A stretch of 43,666 nucleotides of DNA from Teratosphaeria epicoccoides (Eukaryota; Ascomycota; Dothideomycetes; Mycosphaerellales; Teratosphaeriaceae): positions 1 through 43,666 of the forward strand of contig JADDMT010000189.1 in NCBI GenBank assembly GCA_021401465.1, read 5' to 3'. Shown piece by piece: positions 21,153 through 32,482 of this stretch. How positions within the stretch are numbered: the first letter of the stretch is position 1; each line of letters opens with the position of its first letter. The notes beneath the pieces are model-generated. The model did no database searches, was not told the DNA's origin, and saw nothing but the letters and a program-made list of their open reading frames with translations. The translations under genes were made by a program, and so were the position numbers.

Positions 21153-21947
21153 ACTGTCATTCCGATAATATGCAAGGAGGCGCTGATGCAGTATAGATCC
21201 GAAGGCCCTGAAAGAGCGGTTGCAGCTGATGATTAGATGTTTTCGAACGGGGACGGAGCTATATCCAGAGTCCGTTCCAAGCGGTCAAATCCAGCCGTTT
21301 CGAAATCCTTCAGCCGGATGCGAAAACGACCGGCTGTGATTCGCCCGATCGCAAGCCGGAGTATCCCAAAGCCCGTCTCCGCTCATCCTTGAATGGGCTG
21401 TGTAGGCTGTTTCTATATGATTATCAAGCTCCCAGATTCCGCAGATTGCGCCGCAGACTGCGATGGGCAAACCTGCGCATCCAAGCCGATGATGACCGGC
21501 ATTGGAATCCGTGAAATCCTGCGTGGATTTGAACCACTGCCTAACAGGGACCCGACACCACAACAACTAGCGCGCACACATGCACGCATTGCTGCTGAGA
21601 ACGACAGCTGCGACGAGTGCACCAGCGACACCCGTAACCCTATCACCATTATTCGGTTGACGAGTCGACTTGGCCAGGGTTAGGCCTACTTGCCAATGAT
21701 CGAGATTGCTCAGCTGACGAAGAACTCTTTGCAAAGCATACGCGACTGATAAGAGCCATGGACAGGGAGCAGCAAGATGTCAGCGCAGTGTGTTTGAGAA
21801 TGCTTAGATTTCATCAGTAATATGTGCACGCTCAAGAACATCATCAGTATACCCCACTTGTAAAGCCCGAAGATCTTGCAGGTGCACGCAGTCGCGCGGA
21901 TTGCCTTGATAGCAGGACCAGATTACTTAGGATTGTATGTCGCGAGC
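21153..21947. other. Intergenic: promoter of the Zn2Cys6 gene and 3' side of PEX11
   Basis: No convincing gene is seen. AGCCGG / CCGGCT words occur at 21312, 21330-21335 and 21354-21359; the last two form a 6-bp inverted repeat with an 18-bp spacer, about 180-210 bp before the transcription factor's ATG. CGG triplets in inverted order are typical Zn2Cys6 half-sites, so self-regulation is possible but untested. Confidence 0.4.
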
Positions 21948-22771
21948 TTAGGCGGAGGTCTTTGCCCATGCCGCAAACAGTCCGATAAGGGAGCTTGTGG
22001 TGCCCGCCAGACCAACAATGCCGTCGTCGAACTTGGCGTAGCCGAGCGCGCTACTAGGTACCGTCAAATCGCACAAGTCGGACAACAGCTGTAATTGCGC
22101 CGCAGCGCGCTCCCTGTGGTCGTGTTAGCTCTCGTCGATATACTCCACAACAGCCCAGAATGCGCACTTCTGCAGCTTCTTGACCTCAACCGCCTTCTCC
22201 GCATCTCGCGAATCCGTCGATTTTTGCGTCGCCTTCTGCATGTTCCACAGCGTGTACACGCCTGCTGCCACATTACAGAGCAGCCCCGCCAACCAAGCCT
22301 TGTACGCCTCCTTCTGGAGCCTCGCTGCGCTCTCCCACTTCCGGATTCCCGCCGCGTCCAGGTACGTCAACGCATCGAACGTCAAGTAGAAACCGTAGCC
22401 GAGCTGCCTACCCACGGCCAAGTACTTGAGGATCGGGTCCAGGTTCTTGCTGTCGGCAGCGACGGCAGCGGCTTTGAAGTGCTCGAGGTTTTTGCCAAGG
22501 CGCATGGCTTTGCGCACGGAACCGAAATTCTTCTTAAGGCCTTCGAAGAGGGCGACGGTGGTGGTGGGTGAGTTGGTGCGGTAGGTGTACCATGCTAGGA
22601 AGCGGGAGAAGTACTGGATGGTTCGTAGAGTTTTGTCGCGGCCCACTGAGTATCAGTACGCGATTAGCTGGGAAACCATCCAATCATATGCGCATTGGGC
22701 TCACCGGTGGTCGCAAGAAAGCGGTTGGTATGGGCGACAGCCGGGTGGTAAATGAGAGCGTCGGCGACCAT
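21948..22771 (-). CDS. PEX11: Peroxisomal membrane protein PEX11 (236 aa, three exons)
   Basis: PEX11 elongates and tubulates the peroxisomal membrane before fission. Exons: 22771-22705, 22645-22168 and 22113-21948, totalling 711 nt. Exon 1 encodes MVADALIYHPAVAH, the conserved PEX11 N-terminus. Exon 2 carries GRDKTLRTIQYFSRFLAWY and the amphipathic-helix region, plus the KNLEHFKAAAVAAD and QLGYGFYLTFDAL segments. Exon 3 gives LLSDLCDLTVPSSALGY and an end GLFAAWAKTSA. Introns are 59 bp (GTGAGC) and 54 bp (GTGCGC, GCTAAC branch site). Length and both termini fit fungal PEX11 well. It lies on the same strand as the neighbouring transcription factor but 795 bp away. Confidence 0.96.
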
Positions 22772-23875
22772 CTTGACGAGGCGCCAGCAGCCTATTGCTG
22801 GTGTGTCTCGGGTTTTAGTCTGATAGTGATGTGGTGATACGGCAGTTAGATGCTGCGAGCAGATGGAGAGTTGTAATGTACAGTTTGATAAGGTACATTA
22901 AGAGCTGCTCCTTAGTCCTAAGCTCCTCTCCTCTGGCCAGCAGATCGCTGTCGGCAATCGCATGTGAATGTCGGGGCCGAGGAAGGAAGCGGCCAAACTC
23001 TGGCTCGGATGCACAACCGAGCACCTGCATGGGCCTTCGGCATGCCCGCAGTCACCTACCGGCACAGGCTCACAGCACCTCGAAACTTGCATCTACATAA
23101 CTGTCGCCAGTAAGGTTGTTGCATCGACATCAGGCATGGCGAGAAAAGGTGCGATGTCTTTGCTTTCGATCTAGCAAGCTATACACAGTAAACTAACGAC
23201 GCCAACAGCCAAGTCTCGTACCATCGCGGTGCGCCTCATCTCCATGGCCATGACAGGGTACTACAAGACCTTCTCACGACCCCGAACACATAGGCCTTTG
23301 AGCATGCTCAAATACGATCCCGTCGGTATGTTGCGCATTGACACGAAGTCACATCAACACCAAATGCGCTGACGGCCGAGTCAGTCAAGAGGAAGGTTCT
23401 TTTTCTCGAGCAGAAGCGCGGCGGTAAATGAGGGAACAAGCTGCCCATATCGATCAAGACCCATCGCGCATAGCAGGACTCGCTTTGCCTGAAACGTGTG
23501 CGCCCGGCTCACATCACTCAAGTGTTCTATCTTTTGGGCGCTTGCTTGAGCTAAACGGGAACGAGGCCTGTGAGCACAGTGCATGCGGCATGATCCGGCC
23601 GAGTTCCCAGGTGGGTTGGGCAGAGGAGGAAGTCTGGAGGGGAGGAAGGCAAGAGAGTCCATCATGGTCCAAGATTGGTCTGGCTGAAGAGCTATCAAAG
23701 CGTCACCCGTAAGAGATACCCACAAAGATATCAAGCAACCACGTCGCGCCAAGGACAATGAGGTTCTCTCCCGTGAATCCATACTTCAGCTTCGCAGTGT
23801 TGACAACGTGCAACAAGGTAGTCATTACCGAATGGACGACGAGCCAAGGTTGGCAAATGATCTACAGGCGCAGCA
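22772..23875. other. Intergenic between PEX11 and the coiled-coil gene
   Basis: About 1.1 kb with balanced composition. Open frames up to about 130 codons exist on both strands (for example 23381-23782 minus) but look like chance: no domain, low-complexity Arg/Ser/Leu content and no splice pattern joining them. It holds the PEX11 promoter and the 3' region of the coiled-coil gene. Confidence 0.5.
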
Positions 23876-26800
23876 TCACCTGAGCTCAGCAGTGAAGCGA
23901 GCACCCATCTGGTCACCTGTTTTTCATCAGAAGAGGATTTCACTCGTCACTAAATCCAGAAACTTACTTCTCGACATCTTCTTCCCGCCCTTCAAGCTAC
24001 GAGGGATCTGGCCAGCCACCGTGCGAACTCCACCTGTCGAGTTGTGGCCTCGACTCTGTAGGTCGCTGCCATTTGGCGAACCAGAAGAGAGACCAGAGGA
24101 CGAGGGCACGTCGTAGACCGAAGGCCTTATGTCTGGCTGCGTGCTGCTGCGCCGGGCGTAGGCAGCGGACTGACCGGTTGCAGCACTGTCTCTAGCGTCC
24201 ATGCGCCTCTTGCGCTCCAACTCGTAGTTGTCCAACACGTGGCTCTTAGCCTTTCGCTTCGTCAACGGCGCGCTGGCTTGCCCACGATTCGCCAAACGAG
24301 GATCAGCTGTCGGTCTCTCCTGGGTCCTGAACGTGCGACGCGTCATGCTAACAGAACCGTTCCCGGCGGCTTGACACGTGTAGACCCTGCAGGCGCTCAC
24401 ATGGCCAGGGACGAAATCAGGTGAGCTGCTGTGTGCAGCCGACTCACCGCGAGCTGCAGCCCCGAGCGGGCTCTCCACATCTCCACGTGCTATTGGCCAG
24501 CTGTGCGATGGCTGGTTGCGCCTTGCGACCTGGTTGTCAGCGCCATCGGAAGGTCGGCGCTTTACCGACGTATTTGGATTCGGGTGCGCCTTCTGGAACG
24601 TGAACTTCTCTGCCTCTTTGTGGATCGATTTCGGGCCATGATCAAGGCGAGGCGCTACCTCTGGCAGCTGCGTTTCGAATGCTGCGATGGCCAAGTCTGT
24701 GTCGTCTTCAAAAATATTGAACGCGTGCGGTGCTTGCTTGGGTGTGCGCTGGGGCCCTCTGTTGTCTCGCGAAGGCGTATGCGGTGCCCTGAATACGACC
24801 GGGCTGATGTTGCCGTGCATGTGAGGCGCCGAGGCCATGTCTTTTGGCACGATGGGCGGTGAAGAAGAACCAGGACCGTCATTGAGATTCACGAAAGGCA
24901 GCAGGTTGTCAAAGAATTCGGTTTCTTTAATCTCAGGCGGGCGTTGAGACGAACTTGAAGTCGTCTCCACGGGAGCGTCCCCTAGGTCGAGCGAGATATC
25001 CACCAAAGGCATTCTTGGCTTATCCGTGACCCTCTTCGAAAGCGGCAACTTAATTTCGAATTGGGACTCCTCCACGATCGGTCCGCGCTCGTGATTGCTA
25101 TGCAATTGAGGACGCAGCGCGTTTGGTGCCGGGATCGGACCATCCTCAATCACTGCATTGACGTTGCGGTCGACTCTCTTGCGGGTTGGTCTCGGAGGCT
25201 CGTTCTCCTTCTCTATCAGGGTTGGCGTGACCCGCATCCTGGCATTGTCCGCATTCTGAAGCGGCTGTGACTCTCGAGAGCGATCCGAGATTGGCCCGCG
25301 TCGTGGTGGTGGCGGCATCGCAGCCGATTGAGCCGCTGATATCTGCTCGAGTTGCTCACGGAGTTCCTCGTTATCTGCAAGAGTTGCGTTCCTCTGCCTT
25401 TGCGCGTCTTCGATTCTGCTTGTCGCATCTTTCAGACGCCGCTCATGGTCTTGGACCTCCTGCTCCCAGCTCTTGCTGACTTCTACCATGTAAGCCTTCT
25501 GCTTGGTCTCCTCCTCGGCCAGCTGATTGCGGAGTCCAGCCATCTCATCCTGGAGTGCTTGCAGGTGTCTTTCGAACTTGAGTCTTTCTTCCCTGGCATT
25601 GTGCTGGCTGCTGACTTTGAACTGCTCAAGGCCCTCCTCAGCCTGTGTTGCACTCGTTTCCGCACATTCTACTTTCGCGGCAAGGTCCAGCAGCGCCGCC
25701 GCGTTCTCAATCGCTTGTTGGTCGAGCATGGAGTCGACTTCCGATTTAGCCGCCTGGGCATGATGAAGCGCGTCTTGGGCCTCACTGAGTCGTTGTGCAA
25801 TTGCGGCCCCCTCCTTGGTCGTCTCTTCGGCCTTACGCGCCTCTGCAGCGACCTGCACTTCGAGCTCCCGCAACGCCGTCGCGTTCTCGGATAATTGTCT
25901 ATCGAGCGTGGACTCAACATCCAATTTCGCGGCTTGCGCACGATGAAGCGCTCCTTGTGAATCGTCGAGTTGCCTCGCCAGCACGACTACTTCCTTGACT
26001 TTCTCCACAGCTTTGGCTTTCTCCGTAGCAGCCTGCGACGTCAGCTCCTCCAATCTCTTCGAATGCTCGATCGACTTTCTGTCCAGTGTTGACTCGACTT
26101 CTGACTTGGCGATTTGGGTACGATGAAGCTCTTCTTGTGTCTCTTTGAGCTGCTTCGCCAGCACTGCTCCTTCCTTGGCTTTCTCCTCGGCTTCACCTTT
26201 GTGGACGGCAATCTGCGCAGCGAGCTCCGTGCATTGCAGCTGGTCAGCGGCGCTCTCCTGTGCCTGGCTCTGAAGCTCCTTTATGGTGGCTTTGAGGCCT
26301 TCCGATTCGTTCGTGGTTGTTCTCAATTGCTTCGCAAGCTCTTCATTTCCCTTGTGTTTGGTCTGATCCAGCTCAGCAACCTTTTGGATCAGTTCTGCAT
26401 GCTTGGCGTTCATCTGCGCGTCCTTCATCCGAAGAGACTGCAGCTGCTTCTGAGCATCTTCAAGCTGGTTCTGGATGCGCCTCACGTGATTCTCCATTCT
26501 GCTCTTCTCGGCCACCTGCGTCTTCGTGGATTCCCTGGCCAGGCATTCACGCATCTGTTGCAGCTTGACCGCGAACTGGCGATTCAACTGATCACGCTCT
26601 GTCTGGAAGTCAACGGCCTGGCTACGAGCGGACTCCATCTGGCGCTGAAATGTCTCAAGCTGATCTTGCAGCTTGACGTTGGTGCCTTCCAACGATCTGC
26701 ACTTTTCGACCTTCTCCGCGAGATCAGTCTTGACACTGTCGAGTACGTTCGCTTGTGACGCCAGCTCGGAGCGTAGATCACGCATCTGAATCTCATCTGG

Positions 26801-29278
26801 CCCAGTCTTGCTCTCCAAGAACCCCACCCTGGTTCGCAAAATGACTACTTGCTTCTGGAGCTCTTTTTCACGGCCTTGGACTGCAGCAAGCTGACCGGAA
26901 GTGGCCTCCAGCTGGACTTTGGTGGCGTTCAGCTTCTCCTGCAACACAATGGCAGCCTCGCGCTGCGCAGCCTTCTGCTGCACTTGCTTTTCGCGTAGCT
27001 CAAGCTCGGTGCGGAGATCTTTGAGCGCGTCAGTGATGGCCTTCTCGATGTCGTTCGCGCTCATGATTTTGTCCTGGTTACAGGGACCTGCAGTCTTCTC
27101 CAACAGGCTCTCCACATTCTTCGAGAGCCCTTCAATCGAAGTCTTGACGGAGCTAACGTCATCTGCGTGATCGCTCTCGTGCGAGTTGAGCCGCCGGACA
27201 GCGGAAATGGTCTTTTCGATCAGCTCAGTCGTCTCCTTGGACTTGTCCCGAAGTTCGATTTCCGCATGCAGCTCAAAGAGCTTGTCTAGCGTCGCTTCGC
27301 TACTCTGCTTGATGGCACGAAGCACTTTGTCAACGCTGCCGTTTGCCTCGGATAGCTGCCTCTCCAGACGGGAGCTTCGGTCACGCTCCTCGGCCAACAT
27401 GCCAATGCGCTCATTTAGTTGTTGCTCCAGGTAGTCACTGCGAAGCCCAGCTGCCTGTAAATCGGACTGAAGCTCGTGGCAGGCTTTGATTGCCTGATTT
27501 TTTAGCTCGACTGACCTATTCGCGCATTCAGAAAGCTCTTGATGTAAAGCGTTCTCGTGGGTCGTGCGGTCTTGCGCATTGCGGGAAAGCTTATCAGTTT
27601 TCCGCCACGCGGCACTAGCATCTCTTTTCAATGCATCCACGTCGTTGCCGAGACCTTCGATGAAAGTCTTCAACTTGTCGACTTTCGCCTCGTAAGCAGC
27701 AATCTTGGTTCTCTGCTTGCCATCCGAAGCGAGAAGTGCACGCACCTGGCGTTGAATGCCGCTCAGCTCTTCCTGCACGGCTTCTTTATCGGCCGAGAGG
27801 TGCTGCACTTCTGCGAGCAGGGCATCTCGTTCCCGTGAGAACTTGGCTTTTGCTGTCTCCCGCTTCTCGTTCCACTTATGAGCCATGATGTTCAAGTAAT
27901 CGTTGACATCTGAAGAAGGCGGATCACTAGACGGAAGGACTGCAGGCACTGGAGCGGTGGCTTTCTTCCTTCCCTTCGACTTGCGCTTCCTTGGCCGCGG
28001 TGTAGGATATGCGGGCTCGACCGGACTGCCCCTGTTGCGGAATGACATGTGCTGTTGGTCTTGGCCATCGTCGTACGGCTCATCCGCGTTGGCCGCACGG
28101 GTGTCGAACTCTTGTCCAGCCGTTCGACTGAGGTCAACAGTGGGCAGATCCGGCTCATGAATAAGGCCGACAGTAGGCAGATTTGGCTCTGCAGGCCTAT
28201 GTGTACGGCTAACGAAACGTTGCTGCAATGTAGCTGCCAGGAGATCCCCATGTAGCTGGGTGCCTGGCAAACTTGCACCGCCATTGTGTTGCATGTGGTC
28301 ACCGATCATTGTCTCTGGCGTGGCAGGACGAATTCGCTCTACACTGCCAATTGATCGGTAGCCGTCGCTGCCGGATCGAAGACCCACAATTGGTGGCGCT
28401 CCGTCCTCCTCGCCTTCTTGGACTCCATATTTGCAGTCAAAGAATTCCTCGCGGTCCCGGCTTGGCGCTCTGGTAGTTGACTGTACGATCTCTCTGGCAG
28501 CAACAAATGTCCTCACGTCATATTCATCGTTGTCATTCCCGGCGACTGAACCTTCATCAATAGTTTGCAGCGCTGATGTTTCTGCAGTGGCAACATCGGC
28601 CACTGGTTCTGTTGGTGCCGCGTTGAGACGCTGCACTCCGCTCGCTGTTGCGTCTGATCGTCTGCTCTGACGATGCTTGCGCTTCTTGTGGTGATGTATG
28701 ATAGCCGATGAAATCACCGGTGCCTGCTGGTGCAAACCCTGCATCACGGTCGTGGGTGGTGAACAGTGGCCCTCTCGGTGCTGAACTGGCTGGTTCGCTG
28801 GGACTTCAGTTGGGCCGGTCTGACGGTCGCTCCCATGCATCATGGTGTCAGCTTGACATTGAATAGCAAAATTTCGATTGTGCTTCGGTGCTTGGCCGAA
28901 AGTGAAGCCGGCGGGCTTGTCAATAGAGTCATTGCTTCTCGTCACCAAGGGGCCAAGTGTGCCTGGCCGGGACTCTGGTACTTGACTGCTGTCGGCAGCA
29001 CGAGTCTCCTGCGTTTCGGCGTCCGTAGCATTGTCGGCGCCGGCGGATACGGTGTAGTCAACAGCTGGCGTCAAGGAGCGTTCACGGCAGCGGTGAGCGC
29101 TGTCCACCCCGTCTCCAAAGTCGGCGTCATCAACTTCCGGCAGGTTCATGAGGTGTTCGGTCTCCTGGTTGGCTGGGTCTTCGATAGAGGTGCGGGCCTG
29201 CACGTAGTCCTCATGTACATCCTGCTGCATGTTGTCGTTCGTCGGTCCTTTGGCGGAAAGTCCGTCCTGGTCGGTCAT
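23876..29278 (-). CDS. Large coiled-coil protein of unknown function (1783 aa, two exons)
   Basis: The ATG at 29278 (MTDQDGLSAKG) is the first in-frame ATG. Exon 1 runs to 23968; a 51-bp intron (GTAAGT...AAACAG) leads to exon 2 (23916-23876), giving the tail MSRSDQMGARFTAELR. Residues 1-460 are disordered, polar and acidic, with a basic patch PRKRKSKGRKK. Residues about 465-1317 are an almost unbroken coiled coil with three 60-residue tandem repeats (about 1042-1222). Residues 1318-1783 are disordered, with Pro/Ser-rich and basic segments. This disordered-rod-disordered layout fits spindle-pole-body, kinetochore or synaptonemal-complex filament proteins such as Sordaria Sme4; that is a suggestion only, since coiled coils give weak homology. 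Existence of the gene is certain, function is not. Confidence 0.88.
25615..26154 (-). repeat. Three 180-bp in-frame tandem repeats in the coiled-coil gene
   Basis: Units at about 25975-26154, 25795-25974 and 25615-25794 each encode 60 residues around a QLxxxQxxLHxxQxAKxxVxSxLD core. The word GATGAAGC recurs at 26122, 25942 and 25762, exactly 180 bp apart. Sixty residues is not a whole number of heptads, so the phase must contain skips. Confidence 0.85.
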
Positions 29279-31514
29279 CGTGGCAAGCAGTGCTGCTGCT
29301 CGTCTCGTGGTGCCCACTGCACCTTACTGCGTCTCGATCGTGATCTCGACAGGACGTGTGTGTACTAGGACAGGGGCATATGAGGTTGTCAGTGGTCAAG
29401 AATCGGTAGTTCGGGGAGTCTGGCCAGGCAGAAGCGGGTAGTTTGGCAGTCGCGAGGACGCACCTGCCTCAAACCGCAAGCAGCAGTCGTCATGATGCCC
29501 AGAGGCAGAGCTCTGCACCTCAAATTGCATCACACGAACAAGTAAATGTACGACTGGACAGTGGCTCAGTGTACTTCGATGGCACTTTCGAGCTGCTGAC
29601 TCTCAGGCGTGACATCGCCGCAAGAGCATCGTCTTATAATCCGCTGCCCCTTGGCCTTACCATCTCAGGTCAATTTGCAGATCGCTTCATTCGGGGCTCC
29701 GGTGTCAATACGTGTGAGACACCGTCGCTTACTGCCTCACAGGGCTGTGCGCTGAGTCCATCAATCAACTAACCAACCAACTGGTCGATCGGAACAGTCC
29801 ATTTATCACGCGGTAATCCAAACGCTCAAGCAGCGAACAGCATGATCAGTCAAACCGGCCCTGTCGACAAGCAGTCAAGCTGTCAGCAAGCAGATAGAAA
29901 TACATGTACGCAGTCTTCGTTCACGGTCGGTAAGTTGCTCTTGTATCATGATCATCGACGACAGTCTTGCGCTAGAACTCGCGAGGATCCGAAGTGTTCC
30001 ATGTGCCTGCTCGTCGAATGGCTTGTGCAACCCGTGCATTTGAGTACATGGACGCGACGCGGCTGGCGTACCACCCAGGAACAGCCAGGAACATGAGTCA
30101 AGGCTTGGGCCGCGGCACGTCTCATGTCAGAGCAGCAGGGCGCTGTTTCTAGCGACCTGGAAGCTGTTCTAACGAAGCCCGTTTGCTGCAGAGCAGCGTT
30201 TCTTCGGCCATGCCTCTATCTAGCAGTGCCGTGTTATGCTAGGATCCTCGACGAGTAGCTTTCTAGATCTGAAATTTCATTGCCCGGCGTGGTCATTCAT
30301 CCGCGGTTCGGCGATGTTTCTGGATCATTTGAGGACGCGAGATGCCAGACACTGGAAAGTGAGCAAACGACGGAATACTAGGAGCCTATAGCTCGAATCA
30401 AACGGCCGTCCCAGGCAGGCCTCTCTGCCTGCATCGGCCAGCACGACCGCGGCGGCCTCTTCCGCAGCATAATTGGCACCTTGTCCTCATGCTTCAAGAT
30501 CCATTAGTGCACATGCTTGGGCCTTGACTGACCCTGTGGAAGCTTCGTCACATCAGTATCCACCAGTTCCGCCGTCGCATGCCCAGCGTAGGTACTGCCT
30601 CGGCAAGGATGTTTCCCACAGCCGGAGGACAATTAATCGAAGCCCGAGATCGTGGACTGGTTTTCGCCTTTGCTGCCAGGCTGATCTCGCATTCTCGAGA
30701 TCTGACGTAGTGAAATACCTCGAGATTGTCCCAGATAGTCTGCGGATCACTGTGCAGGTACTGGATGTCGAGTCAAACGCCGGCGAACGTGACGTTCATC
30801 AAGTCCTTGGAAAGATTCGCCGGCACCACTGCGTAGCCGGGACAACCATCGCGCCAGGTGCCTCGCATACCTCTGCGATCGCCGAAGACGCGCGCGAGGA
30901 GGCAATGAGGGCGAATGTGGCGACGAGAGTCTCTTCCTTCTGGGAGATGATTTGATCGAGGACTGAGTGGTCATAGGTACCAGCGCTAGCTCACTCACGA
31001 GCCATGCCAAATACAGATGCAAGACGGGTGTCTTGCTTCCCACTTGACTATATCGCGACCACCATTTGTTCTTGGAATCCTCGAGGGGAAGGAAGCTGAG
31101 AAGAGACTTCATTATTGTACTGGCGCCGATGTGGCTGCAGCGGACGTACCCGCACACTAGCGCCAAACAAGACGCACTTCCTTTGCCCAATCATCAACAT
31201 CCTGCTGCCACGGCATCATTCACTATAACCGCCGCTCGTAATGTACCGCACTATGCCATCAACGAGCCCGATTGGTGGCGGCTGAGACCTCTGGAGACGA
31301 TATGAGCACGTAGTGAGGCCCAGACTGCAGCAACAATGCCACGGCGCTTAGCAGGTGCACAGGTAGGTGTAGACGATAATGTCTACAGAGAGGTCGCATT
31401 TCCTCCATCGTTCCGAGTTACAGTTGGCATACCTCTATATCGAGACGCACACACTCTTTTCGCGCTTCCACACGCTCGTTCAACCTCGCACAAGCAAAGC
31501 GCATCACCAGCAAG
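29279..31514. other. 2.2-kb intergenic region without a convincing gene
   Basis: Divergent promoters of the coiled-coil gene (minus) and the membrane-protein gene (plus) must lie at its ends; a CT-rich, CACA-rich leader precedes 31515. A minus-strand segment at about 30810-30990 reads coherently for about 55 residues (DQIISQKEETL, ALIASSRASSAIAE) before a stop, but I could not build start and splice sites around it. It may be a decayed exon. A 19-bp tandem repeat lies at 29863-29900. Confidence 0.4.
29863..29900. repeat. 19-bp tandem repeat, shared with 36898-36953
   Basis: Two units, GTCGACAAGCAGTCAAGCT and GTCAGCAAGCAGATAGAAA, match the 19-bp units near 36.9 kb. The second unit is only partly conserved. 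Confidence 0.5.
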
Positions 31515-32313
31515 ATGGATTTCCTCTCCCTTGTCCTCTGTCTCTTCTCAGCGACGGCGATGGCGGAAGTCATCACAACCACGGTAGTCATTCACCCAGC
31601 TTCAGCCTCGTCGGCGACAACCCAGAGCAGCGCATCCACCGCGTCTTCCCTGCCGAATGTCTTCAATCAAGCCGCGACCTCATCTTCGACACTCGCCACC
31701 TCCGTCTCAGCAGCGGCGGCGGCAACGTCAAGCAGCAGCGCATATAGCGCCGAAGACGGTAGCAACAGCAGCAGCGGATCCTACAACGGCGGATCCCCCG
31801 GCCCGGGCTCCGCCATCGATACTGACGGCGGGGCCTCGGGATCAGAAGGCTCCAGCGGGAGCATCGGAAATGGAGGTTTGATTGCGATTATTGTCGTGGT
31901 AGTCTTAGTCGCGATCTTTGGAAGTCAGTCCGTGTTCACAGATATTCAAACAAATCCCTTGGCTAACGTAGCCTTTGGTAGTTGCTACAACAACGCTCTT
32001 CGTTATCGCCAAACGCCGACAATGGAACGTACGCGCCTCTATCGCCCGCGCATCACGTCGCATGACGCAAGGCCTGTGGACGCCCGGGGGTCCTCGCAGT
32101 GCTGGCAATCGTCGGGCAACAGTGAATACTGGACGCTTGGGTGTTGGTGGCGATCGTCGAGATGTCGACACGCCAAGATTCAAAAGATTTAATGCTGGAG
32201 TGAGGGAGTTGGATGCGGAGAAGGGGAATGTGTTTGCGGGTACGGCGTCGAGGAACACCGCGGGCAGGGAAGGAGGGTGGGCGGCGAAGTTGTGGGGCAA
32301 TGGGTGGAAATAG
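31515..32313 (+). CDS. Ser/Thr-rich single-pass membrane protein (246 aa, two exons)
   Basis: Exon 1 is 31515-31923 and exon 2 is 31982-32313, joined over a 58-bp intron (GTCAGT...GGTAG, GCTAAC branch site) inside the membrane segment; total 741 nt in frame. Residues 1-17 are a signal peptide (MDFLSLVLCLFSATAMA). Residues about 18-118 are Ser/Ala/Thr/Gly-rich, suited to heavy O-glycosylation. Residues about 122-146 are one membrane helix (IIVVVVLVAIFG, then ATTTLFVIA), followed by a basic stop-transfer KRRQW and a basic tail of about 100 residues. The layout resembles fungal cell-wall sensor-like proteins, but there is no WSC or Cys-rich domain. The gene converges on NSE2, with 169 bp between the stops. 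Confidence 0.8.
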
Positions 32314-32482
32314 TAGTTGTTGATTCGAGGATGAATGGGGATGTCGGTCGATGATTAGCGCAGAGCGCACGAGTCACAGTCAGTGTGCTATTTCAGCTGC
32401 GGAAGAGAAGATGTACAACATTGATCACGTAGCTGTCATGCTGCGAGCTGCCCCTTCATGGCATGAGCGACCTCTCAGCGTT

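Noticed and set aside
21515..21555. tRNA-like T-arm (GGTTCAAATCC on the minus strand)
   Set aside because: No matching acceptor stem, D-arm or anticodon arm at the right spacing, and the T-stem has a mismatch.
21285..21683. Overlapping frames of 78-96 codons upstream of the transcription factor
   Set aside because: They overlap each other on both strands, have no homology I recognise, and sit in a promoter region.
23381..23782. 133-codon minus-strand open frame between PEX11 and the coiled-coil gene
   Set aside because: No domain, Arg/Ser/Leu-rich low-quality text and overlap with a frame on the other strand; likely chance.
26114..26758. 214-codon plus-strand frame opposite the coiled-coil gene
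   Set aside because: A complementary-strand shadow of a coiled-coil coding region, which readily produces long Leu-rich frames.
30747..31190. Possible minus-strand gene with a 55-residue coherent segment
   Set aside because: The longest frame lacks an ATG at its start, and no donor/acceptor pair gives a sound model; kept only as a possible decayed exon.
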